A DNA stretch of 64,000 bases from Siderastrea radians (taxonomy: Eukaryota; Cnidaria; Anthozoa; Scleractinia; Rhizangiidae), in NCBI GenBank assembly GCA_964017195.1, contig OZ024890.1, positions 70,795,376 through 70,859,375 of the forward strand, read 5' to 3'. Position numbers and translations under genes: made by a program. Of the stretch, positions 59,800-64,000 are shown in pieces. Each line of letters starts with the position of its first letter. The stretch's first letter is position 1. The notes beneath the pieces were generated by a model that did no database searches, was not told the DNA's origin, and saw only the letters and a program-made list of their open reading frames with translations.

Positions 59800-60260
59800 T
59801 GCAAGGAAGCTGTAACTTTTGCGCCTGTCGCTGAAATCCTAACGTCTGACCATTCAAATAGGACTTTTCATAAGAACTTTCCTAAGGTAAGTACTGTTAT
59901 TATATGTAAAGGGTGGTTCTAACTTTTGAGGCTGTGGATGAAACCCTTACGTGTGACCTGGTTCACACATTAGTACTTTCCCTGGCGGGGCTCATTGTGC
60001 TAAACAAGGTGGTTGTAACTTTAAACCCTGTTGATAAAATCCTAGTGTGACCATACAAATGAAAGCAATTAAGTAGTACTTTTCTTTCGGGGATATTACG
60101 CTGTAGTGGGTAGTTGTGCCTTTTGAATCTGTGGATGAAATAATGAAGTGTGACCAGTACCTTTCTGTCGGGATTTTGTGCTGTAATAGGTAGTGTTTGG
60201 TACCTTTTGAATCTGTGGATGAAACAATAAAGTGTGACCATTCAAATGAAAGGTAATGAG
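59800..60260. repeat. Diverged tandem repeat (GTGGATGAAA...GTGTGACC)
   Basis: Four or so units of roughly 90-110 bp share CTGTGGATGAAA, GTGTGACCATTCAAATGAAA and a CTTTCTGTCGGG or CTTTCTTTCGGGG block. Another single copy is at about 57040-57110 in HES intron 2 (CTGTGGATGAAACC then GCGTGACCATTCAAAT). It is non-coding; an open frame at 59963-60241 on the minus strand merely follows the repeat. Confidence 0.7.
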
Positions 60261-60673
60261 CAGCCTCTACTGCTGTCGTTTTTCAATTTTCCGAAGAGGA
60301 ACTTAAAGAAGATTTGTCAAAGTTTTGTACTTTGGTACGCAGTTGAGAAAGCAAAAGAAGAATAGTCTCCCTGGAATAAAATAAGTGAAGTAACGGACTA
60401 CGGATACACTCCACGGCAAGGTGTTCGCTAAAAGAGAGTTTAATGAAAGTGCGTTCTGACTTGAAAAGATTATCATTGTGCTTGTAAGAAAGCGCTTTTT
60501 GTACTGAAACAGTTTGTAATATAATACTTTATTAATAGCCCATCAAGTTATAAAATCGAATAAGCTTCAGTCGACTACGTTTTGAGATAGCTTGCTCTTT
60601 TTGCCCGTTTCCATAACTTACTTTATTTCTCTGCCCTACAAATTACATCAGTACCTGCCGTGGGGCTCCCAGC

Positions 60674-60705
60674 CGTGGGAAAATCTCTCGCTCCGAGTTC
60701 CTTGC
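60674..60705. promoter_or_regulatory. Second SPS-like site pair, one half decayed
   Basis: AGCCGTGGGAAAATCTCT then CGCTCCGAGTTCC repeats the sequence around the proximal pair at 58180-58211, again with a 16-bp spacer. The second half-site is TTCCTTGC, poorly matching. It may be a duplicated enhancer or simply a dispersed repeat. Confidence 0.35.
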
Positions 60706-61520
60706 GGCTCCTTTCGTTCTGCACTCAGAAGAATACTTTAGGTTTGTGACTCGGAATGTTTAATCAAAATAATAGTTTGAAATTGTAACGGAAAACGCAC
60801 CGCTTTTGAGGGCTCATCTTTTTTATCTCGGGCCGACAGAAGTTAATTACTGTACTTCCTACCCCGTGCCTTGTCTTTATCTTCTTTAGCAAACGCGTCA
60901 TCAACGTAGTAAGGCGAGCCAAGTACTGGTGTGCAAAACGATTCTACGCAAGCCAACAACTACTGTAACATTCGAGTTAAGAACGATCATTTCTGACACC
61001 CTTTTGAGACGACAATTCACACTACTTTGGCCACTTCTCACCAATCTGCCGTTTGCAGACTCGCTAAAAAATTAAAGGTCACGTTCGGTTATTCGTGGTT
61101 TCCTAAGCAACGACGGACAGAATTAAGGCCCTCCAAGTCTGGAAATAGAGGACCAATCTCCCCAGCTGTAGCAGCTGCCATAATTATAATAAAATTATCT
61201 TTCAAACCGTGCACACAGCCTTTGAATCGAGTCTGTTAAGCTACGACGAAACTTCACATGAAAATATTGCGGTTTTGCCTGAAATAACAATAGTAAATTG
61301 ACGTAAAAGAAGAGTAATTCTCAAGGCGTTCATTTCTAAGGGCCAAACTAACCGAATGAAGAACAACTGAAAAACACACGAGGGAAACTTTCCTGAAGAA
61401 TAAAGGGATGGTTGCTGTAAAGGAACTGTCAGTGGTGCTGTGCTGGTGGAGAAGTGAAACAAAAATTGTATTCATTAACTGAGTTGATAAGGTATATAGG
61501 CCACCCTAGAAAAAATTCAA

Positions 61521-61556
61521 AAGCTGACGTTTGGAGCGCTAGCCCTTCGTCGCCTA
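61521..61556 (-). ncRNA. Decayed hammerhead of the Penelope type
   Basis: On the minus strand the run GACGAAGGGCTAGCGCTCC followed by AAACGTCAGCTTT resembles the hammerhead carried by Penelope-like elements (CTGACGA, stem II, GAAAC, short stem III, GTC). Here the core is damaged: the leading CTGA is altered and GAAA reads CAAA, so it should be inactive. It marks an old Penelope-type terminal repeat, whose borders I cannot define. Confidence 0.5.
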
Positions 61557-63941
61557 TTTATCTCATCAACTCAGGTGGTAAATCCCAATTTATTTATTTT
61601 CCTGATGACCGGCCTTATTTTACCATAACTACCAGAATTCGAGAATACCAGAAATTCCAGAATTTTGTTTCTCCCTTCTTATCTCAGTTAGGTTTAAAAA
61701 CGCATAACCACAATTCGGGTGGGAAAAATCCCTGAAGGATTCTGGCAAGTACAGTGAAATGACGCCATCGTGACAACGGCCAATAAGGCGATTTTGAGGA
61801 GGCGACAGTTGATTTCGCAAGAACAACTGAAACTTGCTTCTAACAAACCAATAAAGAGAATTTCTTTTTTCATTTTGTGACAGTCGTCAAAACGAGCATT
61901 TTCAGTCCGCTGTGGGGGGAAAATGAACCATATGAACGGCAAAGATGCTGAAATGCCGGAATTTACCCTGAAAAAAAATTAAGCCAACTTTTTCAAGTTC
62001 CTACGTTGTCTTCAAAAATCTCTAAAAATTAAATTAAACTACACCTTTTGGAATCCATCTCAATGTTGTCTACTTTTGACTAAAGCACTTTTCTAACATG
62101 CCTTTAGTCTGTAATTTTGTTGTTAATATACTATCTTATTATTCAACAAATTGTCACTATGCCCATATATGGTAAGGAAGCCCTCAATATCTGTCATCCT
62201 ACATGACAGATATCCTGCGATATACGTAAATGACCATATTTGGAAGTGCACTGCAGATTTTTCATTGCTTATTTGGCGGCCATTTTGAAAAGCGAGGCAG
62301 TTTTAGCAGTGTTCTCCGCAAATTTTAACTCTCTGGAAGAAACTTCCCACGATTAAATGCTCTCAAAAAGTCAACAAGTATTTGCTTCAGCTCACAAAGA
62401 TATCCAGAGGTTGACTTGGAATTTTCATAGTGAGAACTCAACCAAGAAAATGGTATTGCCAACGAAACAGCACACTTGCTCACGGAAAGTTGTAAAGTTG
62501 AAAAGACTTTAATTCACAGGAAGAGGACTTATTCTCGGTAAGGTAGCAGTATTTTTTTTTTACTCTGTCTTCTCATTTCCAAACATGAGTATTAAACTTC
62601 GATTTCTTGAAGTTCTGTTTTGATTTTTATTACGTGTTGCTAGCTTGAAGCGTTTTCATCATAGAACCATAGTTTTTCTCGTTATGAAAATGGTAGTCGA
62701 TGAGAATTTGCTCAATAATAAAACAATTATCCTGCTCAATCTTGCGGAATATCCCCTGATTAAGCCAACTCGGCCTACGGCCTCGTCGGCTAAGTATCCA
62801 GGTGATATTCCGCGCGATTTCGCAGGATAATTGTTAAATAATCGCCGTTCTTCCATAACTGTAAACTCAAGATAACATTGCCACTTTAGTTGACGTACAC
62901 TGATGGAATTCGTTCTTTACTCATCATTTGGCATATTATTCTTTCTCCCATTCTTTTCACTGTTTTTGTATTATAAATAAAACAATATGGAATGTACTGA
63001 TTTCACATTCCCAGTAGCGTGCGCCCTTCGCGCTTGCGATTCAGTAATAACACCCTTTTCCTTCCCTTTCGGCGTCTGCCACGCAGGCTACATTTCCAGG
63101 AGTACAGTAATTGGCAATATTTTATTATGGAGAGAGACAATTCCTCTTGATAATCACGTGTAAATGACTCTGATAAACCAGACACCAAGGACTCTGGAAC
63201 TGAAAGGGCTAACAGACAAAAAACCAAACTACTGGTGCAGGTTAGGCAAGACGTCCCTGCGGAAACTACTCTAATCCAGACACCGGTTGCTTCAAGATTC
63301 AGCGCGGGAAATAGTTTTTCTCCTTTATTATGATAGGATTTTTGTTCCCCCACGCCATTATCCGATCGGATGTATTGCAAAATTGGTCGGACATCCGCTA
63401 TCTTTTAACCAAGACACACTTGATTGACATGCACGATACATAAAAAAAGGTTTACATAACGAATGCATTATGCAGGGGACACCAGGTCGCGGGATCGCAC
63501 GGCTATTTACAACTTTACTAAAGTTGGGGGAACGAAACAAACGATGGAGCAATTTGACTCGTCAATTTGAACGCATTCAGTAGCAAACGTGACCAGTTAC
63601 ATCTCCAGCGCTGTGTTGAATAAATCACTTTTTATCGAACAAAATGTGTCAATTTCTTCAACATTTATACTATAGGCCTGCATAAGGCTTCATCCACCGG
63701 ACAAAATTATTCAATCTTTGAACAACCGAAGGCAAACAAATTGTAACCCTGTGATGAACTACAGCTAAATCCAGGGAGCGTAGTAACCAGAGATGAGCGT
63801 AGACCTGCCTGTTAATTTGCCATTACCGCGTAAGGTTTTTAAGTGTAAGCACTGTAAGTTGACTCGTAGATTTCCGTGGAAATTGAATCAGCGAATCAGA
63901 ATTCGATGGTGGCTTTCAGCAAACCAACACCCCTCTACACC
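61557..63941. other. Intergenic DNA, no gene seen
   Basis: Short open frames only. A CAGGATAATTGT or ATAATTGTCCTGC motif appears in opposite orientations near 62724 and 62825, with GGAATATCCCCTGATTAAGC and its near-complement between, forming a roughly 110-bp inverted-repeat element. No other structure is clear. Confidence 0.35.
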
Positions 63942-64000
63942 CATCCTCGGAGACCCAGGGATAGATAGTCGGGGCGAGAGGCAGATAAAACGGGCGAAAT
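63942..64000. mobile_element. Start of a second foldback (MULE-like) element
   Basis: CATCCTCGGAGACCCAGGG followed by a TAGTCGGGGCGAG stretch matches the terminus of the element at 25403-26749 with a few differences. It runs off the window. Confidence 0.65.

Noticed and set aside
59963..60241. 92-codon frame with internal repeats on the minus strand
   Set aside because: Its protein repeats only mirror the non-coding tandem repeat beneath it.
63003..63380. 125-codon minus-strand frame
   Set aside because: Mixed composition with a basic patch from a repeat-like GC-rich stretch, and no recognisable domain.

Overview
This is a eukaryotic, intron-rich, repeat-dense window, most likely from an anthozoan cnidarian (a scleractinian coral is my best guess). 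Three multi-exon animal genes are joined by conventional GT/AG introns in a roughly 40% GC background. They are interrupted by many short inverted-repeat (MITE-like) elements. The organism assignment is an inference from gene content and repeat style, not from a search.

Layout. (1) 1-3.5 kb: MITEs and a Harbinger-type remnant upstream of the first gene. (2) 3.5-23.2 kb, + strand: a complete MASTL/Greatwall kinase gene in 14 coding exons (934 codons, frame closes exactly). Its intron 6 interrupts the catalytic HRD codon and has been expanded to 9.8 kb by transposons inserted inside transposons. The outermost is a Polinton-like element (AG termini, 6-bp target duplication, inverted arrays of 80-bp repeats, broken integrase). 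Inside its integrase sits an element with a 6-bp duplication, and inside that a 5.2-kb TTAA-flanked, Kolobok-like transposon. The inner transposon carries an intact 1075-residue protein that joins a Mutator/Kolobok-type transposase to a DEDDh exonuclease. (3) 23.2-41.2 kb: intergenic, with a long foldback element, several MITEs, local duplications and a perfect 186-bp-armed palindrome carrying two oppositely oriented hammerhead ribozymes. (4) 41.2-53.2 kb, + strand: a GABA-B receptor subunit 2-like gene in 17 coding exons (797 codons) whose frame is perfect except for one in-frame TAA between TM4 and TM5. (5) 53.9-58.0 kb, - strand, tail-to-tail with the receptor: a HES/Hairy-type bHLH-Orange-WRPW repressor, 241 aa in 4 exons. 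About 140 bp upstream of its ATG lies a paired CSL/Su(H) site with the canonical 16-bp spacer, suggesting direct Notch control. (6) 58-64 kb: non-coding, with a diverged tandem repeat, a decayed hammerhead of the Penelope type and the start of a second foldback element.

The host genes serve unrelated roles: mitotic entry (Greatwall to Ensa/Arpp19 to PP2A-B55), inhibitory GPCR signalling, and Notch-dependent repression. They do not form a pathway. The most unusual content is in the mobile DNA: the transposase-exonuclease fusion, the short Polinton-like element, and the ribozyme palindrome.
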